From assembly GCA_963580455.1 (NCBI GenBank), contig OY756968.1, forward strand, positions 23,033,996-23,097,995: DNA of 64,000 nt, read 5' to 3'. Positions 37,560 through 54,498 of this stretch are shown here, one piece after another. The notes beneath the pieces are model-generated. The model did no database searches and was not told the DNA's origin. It saw only the letters and a list, made by a program, of their open reading frames with translations. The position numbers were made by a program, and so were the translations under genes. Every line of letters starts with the position of its first letter. Position 1 is the stretch's first letter. Source of the stretch: Euonymus europaeus. Its lineage: Eukaryota > Streptophyta > Magnoliopsida > Celastrales > Celastraceae.

Positions 37560-38822
37560 TTCAGGTGAAGCTTACCCAAATATGCCTTCAGAATTCCAAG
37601 AAGTGTCATCCCTTCTTTCAACCAAGAGCGCAAGAGGCATGAGTGGTGGAATCATTTTAGAAATATTTTTGTGCTAAAAGATGCTCCTTATCAGGATGGT
37701 CTCCCTTGCAATGTAACCAATCACTTACTTTGCAGTGTTCAATTGGATAATCTGAGATAAAGAAAGGTTTGCAATTTGCTCCACGCCACTCAGGCTGGAA
37801 AAACACTACAAAAGTTTCTCCACTCAAATTCTTCAACTTTGATGGTCTGCATATGCAACGAGTGTTGTACGAAGCTCCCTTTTGATATGATATCAGCTGA
37901 TTCCCAAATTCGATGATAAAATTCTCCGGAGAAGTCTTCACCATGAGGACATTATCCTTGTCAGAATAAAATTTTTGCATAAGAAACATAGGATCCATCA
38001 AGACAGTGAATACATGGTCCTAGCAATGCCACTGCTGCCATAGGTTAGATTGAATATCACATTCCCTAACTCAGAGCGTTCCACTGTCAGCTTGTTTTTA
38101 AGTTAATGTCATCTAGAATTGAATTATAATGTATAACGCGGCCCTTTGCCGTCCCTTAATCCAGCCGGCTCTGCACGAGTAGTGTCTGTCCACCGAAGGC
38201 CTTACCACATGCAATAGCAAGGCAAAGCCCCAGCTCCATGACGCAAAACCCAAGATCCTTAAAAGTGTTACCAAGATTCCTAAAGTCATCGTCGTCGTCT
38301 TGATGTTCTCTCAAGTTGTCCAGTGCCATATCCAAAGTATCATGAACTGAGCTCAAACAAGGATATGCTGCTTTACCGGGTTCACATTTGAGTTTATTCC
38401 AGACCTTCAGCATATCAACACTGCATTGCGAAAGAAGACGGCTTTTCTTTCAGGATTCTTCAAAGGAACATCGCTCCCCTCTGAATTTTTTTTAATTGTT
38501 ACAACAATGAAACATTGTGTCTCTCCGATGAAATAAATAATTATTCAGTTATTGACAAAATGAGGATAATAAAATAAGAAAGTTTGTCTCTGCATATACT
38601 GTGAGCATTGAACTAAGATTCCAATTCAAAACATAAAATTGAAAGAAGAAAAATTCTCAGGAAACAAACGGAGCTTTGCATCGAATCATTTCAGTGGAGG
38701 AAGAAGACCAATTCAGAGAAAATCAAAATTTCAAAGATTACCTTGGGAATACGTCTGCGGTCTTCGAAGTCTAGAAGCGCGAGCTCGTGAGCCAGTGGGA
38801 GAAGCTTCCTGGAAAGGCTAGA
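37560..38822 (-). pseudogene. 2-oxoglutarate/Fe(II)-dependent oxygenase-like pseudogene
   Basis: Minus-strand segments keep family order but are disrupted. Segment A (about 38822-38742) reads SLSRKLLPLAHELALLDFED and ends at a donor. Segment B (38446 to about 38110) includes KSRLLSQCSVDMLKVWNKL and MELGLCLAIACGKAFGG, then an in-frame TAA (38158-38156), after which GTAKGRVIHYNSILDD continues. Segment C reads WQQWHC, then TAG (38042-38040), then DHVFTVLMDPMF, SPENFIIEFG, CRPSKLKNLSGETFVVFFQP. The WQQWHxDxGIFTVL iron-ligand motif is thus interrupted, and a further frameshift precedes LKEGMT near 37600. No start ATG is in frame with segment A. Intact relatives are plant isopenicillin-N-synthase-like proteins. 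The family match is from memory of its motifs; the breaks are visible. Confidence 0.75.
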
Positions 38823-39049
38823 GCATAGAGAAACTGTGGAAGACTGGGGTCTAGGGTTTCATTGTGGAGCTCCTAATTGCTTCCACCCTCTCCAGCTCCT
38901 TCGACAGCGTTGAAGACGTTACAGAAGTTGCAGATAGCAGCATCAACTCTGTTTATCGGCTTCGGCTTCAGTTTCTTCCATTGCCCCTCTCTCACATCCA
39001 TTTCAATTGCCGCCGTCCAGTGACTCAGAGATCCACTTCCCGTTGAGCT

Positions 39050-39190
39050 TTTGGGCCTTGCAGCCGTCTACATTGCTCTCTTCTTAGGCCCAGGCTCAAG
39101 GTGTGGATAGTGGACTTGGTGTTTAAAAATTAAAAGCATGTAACAGTGGGCCAAAAAGCAATGACAATGGGTACTTGAAGTGGGCCTAAA
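39050..39190. promoter_or_regulatory. TGGGCC/AGGCCC motif cluster
   Basis: TTTGGGCCTTG, CTTAGGCCCAGG, GTGGGCCAAAA and GTGGGCCTAAA occur within 140 bp. They lie upstream of the oxygenase pseudogene and downstream of the NIMA-related kinase gene. This fits a relict site II promoter of the dead gene. Confidence 0.35.
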
Positions 39191-39442
39191 CCCTGAACGC
39201 TCGAGAAAAATACAAACTAAACCTGAACAAAGAAGCATTTAAAACATATTGTAATAATAGTCACCCGTCGATTCACCTGCGCAAAACTGCAAATGGAAAA
39301 GTTCAATCCACAAACTCAAATAATGGGAGTAATTGTAACCCATTATAGAATGATAATAGAATCCAAATTCAGTTAGCCTTCGAGTGTGAAGACTGAATGA
39401 ACATCTCCTACAATTTGGGACAACAATTAGGCAATGTTATTG

Positions 39443-43810
<4,368 letters not shown>

Positions 43811-45028
43811 TTACTCCCTTACAAAGAGGAAGATAAAAAACAAAAGAAAAATGTACAGCTAAAATAATTAAAACGCATCTCTAGAACCATGCAAGGGAAT
43901 AGGACATATTGATCAATTTAGGCAGACAAAAGACTGCATTGGTGAAATCACATCATTTATTGTATGTTTCCAGATTCCAGAAGAAGTAACAGCTATGCCT
44001 CACACCAAGAGCCAACTGGCCCGAAAGTGAGCTTATCGGAAGTAACGGAGTGGCTGCAATAAAATTCCCAAAGGAGAGTTATGGGTCTGTATTGTGTGCA
44101 TTTATGAGAATGTAAAAACTCAAAATGGAAATTGATTTGGTGAACACATGATGACCCAAGGGTAAATACGCTTCAGGCACCTGCATGGCTGCATTGTTTA
44201 ACCTTTCTACCCGGCCTGTCATAAACCACTGTCATCATAAAGCCCATTTCACACTAGCTGCTTCCTTTTTTTAATATGGCCATGTCACTCTAGCTACAAA
44301 CAATGTCATTGAATTGGGAGAAAATGCACGATTCGCCATTTTAAAGTGATTAGAGGCTTCCAATTACATCCAACAGAACAATCAACCACATTTAACCTTT
44401 TAGTCCCGAGTTAAAACTCGCAAAACACCAAAAAAGAAAATCGCATAAAGAAGAAAACTTACATGAGATAAACCAAAAATCAGCCGCATAACTAAATTCA
44501 AATACGAAAATCAATTCAAATGTGAAAATAAAAAAGAATCAAGATCAACAACGAAGCTTCAGTTGGAATTTGAAGTGTTCAAAAGACACATATAAAATAA
44601 ACATAAAAAAATATAAAATCCAACATACGTCAAGTTTTCAGCCTTGTATACGTGTGTAAAGATCACAAAAACAACCCCATCACTACCAAACAAATTCAAG
44701 CTAAAGGCGCCACTCGCGGAACAAAATGAACAAATTAACCTCTATTACTACAAGCAGAACTAACCGATTAACCTCCGTTAAAATCACAAATTAGGTACAA
44801 ATTACAAGCAGACAAAGGTAGATGAACCGGAAAAAAAAACTAAATCTTCTGCCACGCGTCTTAACAAGAAAAAATGAATTCGTATCCTAACCTAGCGAAT
44901 TTGCGAAAGAAACAATTAAGGCTAGAAAATAAAACGTTAACTAATAACCCACTATTTAAAGAAAATTTTCAAAAAAGCGAGAGGAAGAAACCTGGGTCGG
45001 AAAAAGAAGAAGGAAGAGGAGGAGAGTA

Positions 45029-45120
45029 CCTGAGATATTTGAATTCAGAGAGTCTCAGACGACTACGGAGGAAGGAAGGAGCGGCAAGAGAGACTTGGGA
45101 AATGGAATATGTGAAGGTGA
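45029..45120 (-). other. Probable first (5'-untranslated) exon of the NEK gene
   Basis: On the minus strand CTGAATTCAAATATCTCAG is followed by GTACTC, a good donor at 45028. The matching acceptor is TTTTCAG before 43785, just upstream of the NEK start codon, implying a 1.24-kb leader intron. The exon's outer end is not defined by the sequence. Confidence 0.5.
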
Positions 45121-45148
45121 GGAACTTTAAAATTTCAAAATTGTTCGT

Positions 45149-45175
45149 GCGGTGGGCCCAATGGCCCTGGAATGG
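45149..45175. promoter_or_regulatory. Site II-like motifs at the NEK promoter
   Basis: GGTGGGCCCAATGGCCCTGG lies just upstream of the proposed 5'-untranslated exon. It holds overlapping TGGGCC and GGCCCA on both strands, the TCP-binding type linked to expression in dividing cells. This fits a cell-cycle or cell-growth kinase, but the role is inferred. Confidence 0.4.
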
Positions 45176-45199
45176 TCTTAGAAGGTGAGGAGGGGGTGA

Positions 45200-46977
45200 A
45201 ATGTCTTTTTCATTAACGACGTTTGAGATTCCCTAAAACGACTGAAAGCTAACAGTAATGTTATGAATCTCAATTTAAAAAAAAAAAGATAGAATAGTGA
45301 TTTTCATTTGAAAAATATTTCAATAGTCCAAATATTTTAATAATTTGTGACAATCATTTATAAGATATAGTGATATTATGATAAGGAATCTATTAAAATT
45401 TATATCTAATAAATTAATAATATACATTTTTTGAATACTTTTGGCATAAAATTTATATTATTTTAAGAAAGCGAAAGCCATATCAAAGTGGACGAACAAG
45501 AATGTTAATTGAAGGCATCAAAGGAACGAAATTGCTTTGATATATTATTTTATTTAAGCTCTTATTTCTTTCTTGTCCAATATCAGGATTTCTGGATATG
45601 TATTGTTTAATAAGGAGACAAAACGATTCCCCACAATCAAATAAAACTATTAATGATATGATTTAGAAAGATGATTAACTATATACAACAACAACAAAAT
45701 AATTAAGCTCACAAAAGGTCGGATTTCGGTGGGGTAGAGAGAGAGTAAATATTAAGCTTTTCAAAATATTTTTATTTCTTTTGAATTTACTGATGTATTA
45801 ACCTTATAGATGAATAGGGTATGCATGACTAGTATTACTGTTCTTCTTTTGTGTTTGTGTGGATTAAGGCACGGTTTCATTACTCTTCTCTGAGTTTTGT
45901 TGGGCCTTGCCTTATCTCCCATACGCAAGCCCACTCGACTACTTTCCCGTGCACTATAGTGTTGGGGTTCGGACATTAATTGGCTAGCCCAACCCATCTC
46001 CTAGATCTTCTCTGTCTCTCTCATGCACCCCCACCGGCCCCCACATCCACACGACCGCGAGATATAGTTGTATTTGTCAAGTCAATGATGTAACTTCACG
46101 AAAACGTGCAGATTATTTCTGGACCTATAGCAAGAACTTACCATGGCATTTCTAACCTATAGGAAGAACTTATCATGGCATCACTAGCTTTGAGTACACT
46201 TGTTGGTCAATAGATATCAGCATATGGAAATGTTTAGGGTTTGAAGCTTTGATATTAATGGAGAATATTGGTCAATGGCACTTTAAGCATGGTCCCCATT
46301 AATGTAATTATGTTTCTTCATTCCTTAGTTGAGGGCTGAGGTGGTCTTGCCTAGTTGCCCAGCGACGATGCTCAAAACTGGTAAGTTTTTGTAGATATCT
46401 CAGTTGATCAAAACTATGTTGATCTTAGTCGAGTCGGTGTCTGGAAAGAGAACGATATAAGCAGAGGTCCCTGAGGTGTTTTTCAGGGGAGAAATTTGAT
46501 ATTTCGATAGCTAGTCTGATGCCTAAGTTAGTACAGTATTGAATATGACTAAGAAGGTTACTCGATATCAAGCTCGTTCTCTAGCTAAAAGTGATTTATA
46601 AATTGTGTCTACAAAATTTACCTGAATGGGATCTCTTTATATAGGACTCGAATAATAACTGCTATTTTGTAACCGTCCTAGTTTGCACGTTCTTCGAAAT
46701 TAATTCCCTTGTAACATCTCATTATATTGCATAAGCTAACCTTGGTGGGCCAAGGTGACATCCTCGGTCATTCACCATTGCGGGTCCAAGTGTTAGGCCG
46801 AGGTTGCTATCGTGCTCACCTCGATAGAGAGGGGTGTCCTCCTAGTCATATGGTGTGATTGGTCATCTTTATGATGGCTGGGTGACACTTATCACTTTCT
46901 AATATGAGAGGTATTTTTGGAATTATCACCCATCCAATAAAAGTAAGGCTAATTAGGACATTAGACATTTGTTTGGT
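45200..46977. other. Intergenic, no gene recognised
   Basis: AT-rich DNA with no frame above about 80 codons and no recognised family. A GC-richer stretch at 46330-46900 (CTCGGTC, CCGAGGT and similar words) looks like decayed retrotransposon DNA, but no diagnostic motif was seen. Confidence 0.4.
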
Positions 46978-46980
46978 ATA

Positions 46981-47548
46981 GGTGCCGTTTGGATAACCAT
47001 TTTAACTAGCATATATACTAGAAAATAACATATATGCTACATATGAATAAAATCACAACCAAACAACAATTTAGCATGTAGCATAAAGTTTAGCATGTTT
47101 GGGCAATTTTTGAAATGCTTGTTTTTGTAGCATTTAAAAAACCATTTAGCATTTCACTAATGAAATGTCTTAAATGCCCCAACTATTTTCGTTTAATGGC
47201 CAAAGTGCCCCTTATTATATTTACATTTATTATTTTTGAAAAAATGTTAATATTATTAAAATAAATGTTAGAATTTTTTTAATATTATTAAAAATGTTAA
47301 AATGTTCATATAAAAAATGCATATTTTTTTTATAAATATATTAATCTCATTGTTTTTGAATTTCTGCTAATACCCCTGTATATAATTAGCCACAGCATTT
47401 GGAATAACATTTATGTTATCAGAAAAATTGAACCAAACACTCACAACATTTGAAACAGCATAAATGTCAGCATCTTAAACATCATATACTCTACCAGCAT
47501 ATAAGCTAAAACATATGCTAAAATCCAAATTGTCTTCCAAACGGACCC
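46981..47548. mobile_element. MITE-like element, 568 bp, hAT/Harbinger type
   Basis: Starts GGTGCCGTTTGGATAACC and ends CTTCCAAACGGACCC, imperfect inverted repeats of the GGxxCGTTTGG type. It is flanked by ATA on both sides (46978-46980 and 47549-47551). The interior repeats AGCATATATRCTA and TTTAGCAT and has no coding capacity. A 3-bp duplication points to PIF/Harbinger, while the terminal sequence also resembles hAT MITEs. The superfamily is undecided. Confidence 0.6.
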
Positions 47549-47551
47549 ATA

Positions 47552-50077
47552 GTGTATGTTTGACAGAGTATAATTAAACTGATGTGTAGAGAGAATCTGA
47601 ACTTATAAGCTCAGCTCAGCGTATAAGCTACTGGAAGACCCTAAAATCTTTGTCCCTTCCTTTTTCTACCATAATCAATCAACAAGGAATAATACACATA
47701 TTAGGCCTTACGAAACTTGAGAAAAAGAAGAAAGAAAAAAGACGAATATAATTAATTAGGGTTTAGATAACACAATGAACACCTTGTAATTTGTCAAAAT
47801 AAGGCGATTCAAGTATATATGTAAATGCATTGGAAGTATCCAACTTGCAAGTGTGGAACCACATTACTAGCCAGACAAACAATTTCGGGATCCTTGGCAC
47901 CTGCTAACAATACCAATACTAGCATTTGATAGGAGATAATTATACATATTTTCGAGTATATATACAGTACGGTCAACGTGATTCTTTCGGCGACGTGTAT
48001 GTATATCTTATACATATATTACTAAAGCAAAGCATGGCCACAATTAATGGAATCAAAATCATTTTAAGAAGATCCACAAGCATACATGAATACATGTATG
48101 TATATCTGATCAACCAATTTCGCTTTTCTACACATGAATATGATATAGCTTGAGATGCTTAAAATTAATGCATGGTGGGACAGAAAGAATTCTCATTTAT
48201 TGGAAGGGAAAGTTCGATGGAAAAGGGTCTTCCATGGAAGGAACGAGACAAAGAGAAGTAAGCAAACCAGCATGAGGAGGGGATGGATATGGATGGTTGT
48301 TGACAGTATTGAAACACCTTTACAAGGCAGAGGCATGTGGTTGTGTAGAAATATTAGTGCTTGTTTCTTTCACTCTCCATGCCTCTCCTTTTTCGGCACC
48401 CCATGTCTTCTTTCTTTTCTTTCTTCATTTTAATGTAAAATCCTTGCTTTTGTCATTCTATTGTAGTGATCTACTGATCTTGCATGTGGATCAAAATTGC
48501 TTGGGAGGCTGAAACTACTTGTATTGGGAATTGTCGACGCAACTTAACATCAGTACCACTAGATATTCATGGATTCTCACCAAACATATATTAGATATAT
48601 ATACTAGTCTTATACTCTTGGAGAGTTTGGTTCATGGTACAAACGCATGACCTTTAGGTCATCATGAAATTAACAATCTTGGAATGGATCGGAATCACGA
48701 TTAATTGCACATTCAAATCTAGAATTGTCCGCGAACCCTAAGTGAAGTCCAACGTACTTTCCTTTTTCATTCAAATTAACTCTGATTGAGTTGAAATTTA
48801 ATACTATAAACTTAGATTTTATCACAAGAATCTTATTTGTCTTGGAAATGTGTGTCGTATTTTCAAGTTTGGTCGAAACATTATTAATGCCCTACAGTAG
48901 AAAACAACTTACAAGCTATCCAGCAATATCCAACAGCATCATTTTGAACCACATTAATTCCTAGTTCCATATATACAGGACTAATTCAGTGAAACTTTTT
49001 TTTTTTCTTTTCCCAGGGAGACTTGCATCAGAAACTTGACCTGGACCATTATAAAGTCGTCTCGTTTGCACCATACATTCCATTTCCATACTCTACCTCT
49101 CAAGCATTGACTTTTTGTGAATCTTATTTCCCTTTCACGTACTTTCTTTTCAAACACACACACACACATGAATGTGCGCCCTTATTTATGCTTCCTATAT
49201 TGGGAAATTCTTGGATACTCTTCCATGAGTATACTGGTCCACCTGAAAAACATCAGCAAGACCACTTCCAATAACAAATTAATCTTTTTTTTTTTGGAAC
49301 CTTATTGATGGCATTTCAATTATTTGCTAAATCAATTATTAATTAATATAATAAGCAGAACATATAAATGTGGTGGTATCTGTTCCACATGACGTGCTGA
49401 CGAAATAGAAACAGTGGAATCTCAAATGACCCCATGACAACAGTACAAATGTACAATTATTGAGGTAGAATATACTTGAATCCTAGTAGACGCAATAATA
49501 TTTCTGAATTTGTAGTTGCTGTAGCCACCAAAACCAAAAGCCTGCTACTCCAAAGAGATGCATGGTTCTTGTGCTCTCACATGTCTTTTTGTAATTGGAT
49601 ACAAGAGCTCACTAATTGTTGTCTCCAAATAACAACGCACATAAAGTAATAATGCAGATAAAAAGAGGTCGCATCGCAATATATAGATATATGTGTGTGT
49701 GTGTGTGTTTGTATACACACACATTGCTGGGTTCAATTGATTAAAAAAATGTACTATTTGAAATAATGATTAAACAAGTGAAACAAAAAATAACCAATGA
49801 ATAACGCCTAGATCCTCTACAAATATTCGAACGCTTGAAACTTTAAAGTGACATTTTGAAGATAAATATTATTGATCAATGACCTAGATTGTGCAAGCAA
49901 CTGTGGAGATTGAAAAAGCCGAGCAGACAACATTATTTCTCTGGTCGTTGTCTCATACTTCTCGTATATGTTCATTACTTTTGCTCCATCCGAAGTCAAT
50001 CTACCATTACATTTCTGATTTGATTTCTTTCAATTTCTACCAACATAATGAACCCTCTCACTCAATGTGTATATATA
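47552..50077. other. Intergenic, no gene recognised
   Basis: AT-rich, with short frames only, a (CA)n tract near 49157-49168 and a (GT)n tract near 49691-49710. No gene family or RNA gene was identified. Confidence 0.4.
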
Positions 50078-50079
50078 TA

Positions 50080-50382
50080 CTCCCTCCATCCCATAAAGAT
50101 AGCCCCACTTTCCTTTTTTATATGTCTCAAATTATACTTCAGTTTTGCTTTTATAATGTAATTAATTACTTAATTTCCTAAAAAACTCTTATTTAATGTG
50201 TTTGGTTATCTTAAAAATCTTTTTCATTTTCTTTGACCATAGCAATGGTTTATCATTAATTAAGCGTATATTAGGTATTATATAAGTAAAATTTAATATT
50301 TTTATTATATTAATTACATTTTCTTAATCCGGGTGAAAAGAATAAGAAAAAAAGTGAAACTCTCTTTATGCAACAGAGTGAG
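50080..50382. mobile_element. Stowaway-like MITE (Tc1/mariner), 303 bp, copy 1
   Basis: Starts CTCCCTCCATCCCATAAAG and ends with the diverged complement CTTTATGCAACAGAGTGAG. It is bounded by TA dinucleotides at 50078-50079 and 50383-50384. Terminal repeat and TA target match Stowaway elements. It is clearly related over its whole length to the copy at 55968-56268. No coding capacity. Confidence 0.88.
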
Positions 50383-50384
50383 TA

Positions 50385-51023
50385 TTATATAGGTCACATA
50401 AATTAAGTTTATCATGCATTATTGCTTACAAGCTAGCTGGCTAGGTTAGATAGGACAAGAGATTCTTCATCGACCGATATATGATATCCGTAAGTTTGGT
50501 TCGTCCAAATTTCAACCTATTAACAAAGTTAAAGTTGATAATTGAGTTATTGTTAACCTCATACCATTGACGATAAGAATTAACAACAACCAGAGTCCAA
50601 TATGTTGACTCCCCTAATCCAGATTCCTGGATAACAATGATGACTACACAAAATTCAGTCACAAATATTTTATATAAAAAAAATACAATTAAAATGGAAA
50701 AAATGAAAAATACTCCACGTGAAAACTGAGTTTTACGTGTATGTGAGATTAATGTATGGTCCTCAGTGTGGGTTGATGCATGCATCTGCCCAATATATAT
50801 AGTGCAGCCTTACTCTTTTTTTCTTTTCTTTTTTGATAAATAGTGCAGCCTTACTTACACCAAAAGGTTAAGAGGTGCGTAACCAAAATAAAGCAGAAAT
50901 GTAAATGAATATAATTTTCATTCTATGGATATTCCATGCAAGAGCAATGGGTGATATGAACACACACACACACACTATATATCGTTTAACTGGCTAAAAG
51001 ACATATAGATATATATAATATAA
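50385..51023. other. Intergenic, no gene recognised
   Basis: AT-rich flank with a (CA)n tract around 50962-50977 and (TA)n near 51007-51020. Nothing coding was recognised. Confidence 0.4.
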
Positions 51024-51032
51024 TTTTATAAG

Positions 51033-51905
51033 GGGTAAATGGTACAGAGCCCCCTAAAGTATGACCTAATTGAAAAAAACCCCCCAAATTATGAAAAACT
51101 GGATATAACCCCCCAGACGTTTGTTGACCGTCTGAGATAACGGTCAACCCACACGTTTAGCTCACTTTTAAAGGGTAAAAGGTACAGAGCCCCCTAAAGT
51201 ATGACCTAATTGAAAAAAACCCCCTAAATTATGAAAAACATGATATAACCCCCAGTTAGCCACCAGGTTCGTGGTTGATGTGGAACCAAGCAGTCCATCA
51301 TTGGTTTCACCTCCACAGATTCATCATGCAGTCCACCTCCAGGCAGTCCGCCACCAGATTCACCTCCACATATTCATCTTCATAGTCCACCAGAGAATAT
51401 TGCGCCCTTATTCATGCCAACACCAACAATGGGACATGAAGTAATTCTAGATGTATTTTGGACATGTTGTATGCAGACTTTGACTGTTAGTTTAGTCTCA
51501 CTGTTATTGTTATTGTCATTGTCAATACACTCCTATAGTTTAGTCTAATAACATTTATCCCCCTATGTGGAGGTGAACCTGGTGGCGGACTGCCTGGAGG
51601 TAGATTGACATGATGAATCTGTGGAGGTGAAACCAATGATGGACTGCTCGGTTTCACATTAACCACGACCTTGGTGGCTAACTGGGGGGTTATATCCAGT
51701 TTTTCATAATATGGGGGTTTTTTTTCAATTAGGTCATACTTTAGGGGGCTCTGTACATTTTACCCTTTAAAAGTGAGCTAAACGTGTGGGTTGACCGTCA
51801 TCTCAGACGGTCAACAAACGTCTGGAGGGTTATATCTAGTTTTTTATAATTTGGGGGATTTTTTTTAATTAGATCATACTTTAGGGGGCTCTGTACCATT
51901 TACTC
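51033..51905. mobile_element. Mutator-like (MULE) foldback element, 873 bp, with nested arms
   Basis: A perfect 9-bp target duplication TTTTATAAG (51024-51032 and 51906-51914) flanks ends GGGTAAATGGTACAGAGCCC and its complement ending CTGTACCATTTACTC. Each arm holds two successive copies of the GGTACAGAGCCCCCTAAAGT module (left at about 51040 and 51178, right mirrored at about 51760 and 51900). The mirrored arms continue to about 51345 and 51570. Between them lies a unique core with a proline-rich frame. The 9-bp duplication and long terminal inverted repeats are diagnostic for Mutator-type elements. No transposase is present. Confidence 0.88.
51321..51550 (+). pseudogene. Proline-rich coding scrap inside the MULE core
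   Basis: One plus frame reads SPPPGSPPPDSPPHIHLHSP, then PLFMPTPTMGHEVILD, then a Leu-rich hydrophobic tail (LVSLLLLLSLSI) and a stop at about 51550. An upstream frame offset by one base reads SPSLVSPPQIHH. This resembles the end of an extensin-like or proline-rich cell-wall protein, possibly captured by the element. It has no start codon or gene structure of its own. The parent gene is unknown. Confidence 0.4.
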
Positions 51906-52214
51906 TTTTATAAGATCGTATCAATAATAGGTGAGGTGGATTAGCTCTAACTAGTCATCTTTTTTTGTCAATAACTGTGATAAACTATCCACAACATCTA
52001 CTTTTTCTAATGATGCAATAATATTCGTGTGGATGCGTTCACATTTATCGAGGGGTGAGTATCAGACAATTAATTAATTACTTTTACACTAATTTAGTTT
52101 GAAAACATTAATTATATTTTAAGGGGTGTTTTATATGTTTGTTTTTATCTGTCTTCTGTCGTCAATTAGGGTAATGAAAAGATGCAATAGGGCAACCACA
52201 ACAGTAATACAATC

Positions 52215-52480
52215 AATGGTCGAACAATTTTATTTTTTGATCTCACTTCTATTACACAAAAAATGATCCCACATAATTATTTATATAGTCAAAACACATC
52301 TTTCAATACAATCTTATTAATCACATCAGTAATTTTCCATTCCTCACTACTTTTTCTATTAAAATCAATTGTGGATACCACAATTATTACTCAAAAGTCA
52401 AGCCATATAATCATTTATATCATTAAAACACATCTCCCAATACAACCACATCAGCAAAACATATTTTTTAATACAGTCAC
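52215..52480 (+). repeat. Dispersed repeat family R1, copy 1
   Basis: Contains ACTTCTATTACACAAAA, AAAACACATCTTTCAATACA and CACATCAGCAAAACATAT words, also seen at 59985-60118 in the same orientation and at 56283-56620 inverted. Two internal sub-units are visible (52250-52350 and 52380-52480). No ends or coding capacity were recognised; it could be a MITE or SINE-like family. Confidence 0.6.
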
Positions 52481-52520
52481 ATTAACAACTAATGATCCAT
52501 TATCTTTATCACCATTGTAG

Positions 52521-53980
52521 TTGCCATCTTCGTCTGAATTGCTCCAATATAGACACCTGTCATTCAATTTAGGTAGGCTCCTTGGCGTTGTGCTTCAGTC
52601 GATCTTGTATAAAAGCAATTGTTTAAGCTCGTATAAAAAGGAAAAAAAAACTAATGTAAGTGCTAGTAGCCTAGTAATATTTCTGTATTTGTACTCAGCT
52701 TTTGCAAGTCAACAGGTGCAAGAGTCCGTCAAATTTGGCAGTTAAAAAGCAATAGCTTTTAATGTTTGACTAACCAAAATACCTAATCGTACAACCTATC
52801 CCAACGACGCAACAATGGTAACTGCCGGTAAAGGATACCCAAAAGGAGGTATTTGTGCGTAGTGATAATCTGCTTGGGAGAGTAGGTATTTTGCCCGATT
52901 AATCATTTTTTAAATTTGAATTATAAACTATTAATCTTTTTAAGTATCCATTCATTTTCACCAATCCAATTATTTGATGAATTGATTTTAGTATATCGTA
53001 TCAGCACATGACATGATATGTTAAGATTACTGAATAATTTTTCTCATTTAATCAAGACTCTATGATTTTGGCACTTGGCTTAAGTTGATTGATGAACGCT
53101 CTAGAAGTTCACATCTCATGTGGGATCTCTTACCTCCCTTTATTTTTAGTCAATAGCCGATGAATAATTGTTATAATGGCATGAGATATTTATGGTACCA
53201 AGTGCCAACTTTAAGTTGGCTTCTATATATGATATTTCGACATATATCGTACCCGATATGTGTCTATGATTGCCTTATGAGGTTACTTTCAAGATAAAAA
53301 TTAGGTCAGTACTGATAAAAACAGATAAAATCTCGAAAACCCTAGATATAATTTGACTTAACGTCTCGTGCTTCATAGAACGAGCTAGTTATTTTGTATT
53401 TATCTTCTCATTTTCTTCTGTCAAAAGAATGAGCTTAATTAAGCATATCATAGAGTTCAAAATTAACTTTAATTTAGAAATAAAAAAAAATTCTTAGTTC
53501 AATGTACTTGATTTATTACAACAATTACGTATATAACTGCTAATATACTTGTTGGGGATGTTGACTGATATCTCATCTGAATAATCAACTTATTAGTTGC
53601 CAATTCAAGTAAAACTTCCCAACATAAACACTAACACATCCCACATAGATCAAACCAATTGGCAATCCCAATTTTGGCCAATTAATATGTGATTTTAGTG
53701 ATATGGTCAGAAACCAATTGGTAGTCAATTACTAATGTTCCATAATTTTTTCCACGTCACAAGTTCACGCCACGTCAGCACAGAAGTTCTTGAAACTCTA
53801 AGCTTCCATGATTTTGCCTCCTCTCCAGTCGGGTAAGGAACAAATAGAGCACGAGGCGGAATAAAGACATCAAATTTGAAAAATAATAAAGACGTGTCAG
53901 CACCATATTCAATCAAGAAAATAGTGGATCCGACAACGCACTTAACCTGCCAAGCCAGTCCGCACTACATCCTCCCCTTC
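52521..53980. other. Intergenic region and distal promoter of the sulfate transporter gene
   Basis: AT-rich, with short frames only. No gene or element was recognised before the TATA box at 53982. Confidence 0.4.
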
Positions 53981-53981
53981 C

Positions 53982-53989
53982 TATATAAA
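53982..53989 (+). promoter_or_regulatory. TATA box of the sulfate transporter gene
   Basis: TATATAAA within CCTATATAAACAACACC lies about 100 bp upstream of ATG 54088, leaving a leader of about 70 nt rich in C and A. Placement and sequence match the plant TATA consensus. Confidence 0.7.
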
Positions 53990-54087
53990 CAACACCAAGC
54001 GTCCCGTCCCGCTCACCTCCACCATCACCACCATCGTCAAAATAACCAAAATCTCAGTTTTAAGCTGTGTGAAAAATAAACTCCGAA

Positions 54088-54458
54088 ATGGGCAACCCAG
54101 ACTATGACTACGGGAATGTGGAGGCGGTCCACGGCCAACACCACCACCACCAAGTTGCGGTTCCGCCGCCACAGCCTTTCTTCAAGTCACTGAAGTACTC
54201 TCTTAAGGAGACATTCTTTCCTGACGACCCTCTAAGGCAGTTCAAGAACCAACCTCCTTTGAAGAGATTCATTTTGGGAACTCAGTACTTCTTCCCCATC
54301 TTTGAATGGGGTCCACGTTACACTTTTCAGTTCTTCAAAGCTGATCTCATCGCCGGCATCACCATTGCTAGCCTGGCCATTCCTCAGGGCATCAGCTACG
54401 CCAAACTCGCTAACTTGCCTCCAATTCTCGGCCTCTGTAAGTTACTGAACATAAATAT

Positions 54459-54498
<40 letters not shown>

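Noticed and set aside
44874..45188. 104-codon plus frame, Arg/Lys/Glu-rich
   Set aside because: It lies antisense over the NEK leader exon and promoter, and its composition reflects purine-rich DNA.
48150..48450. Possible small-RNA precursor around TGACAGTATTGAAACACC
   Set aside because: No match to a known plant miRNA was recognised and no convincing long hairpin was seen by eye.
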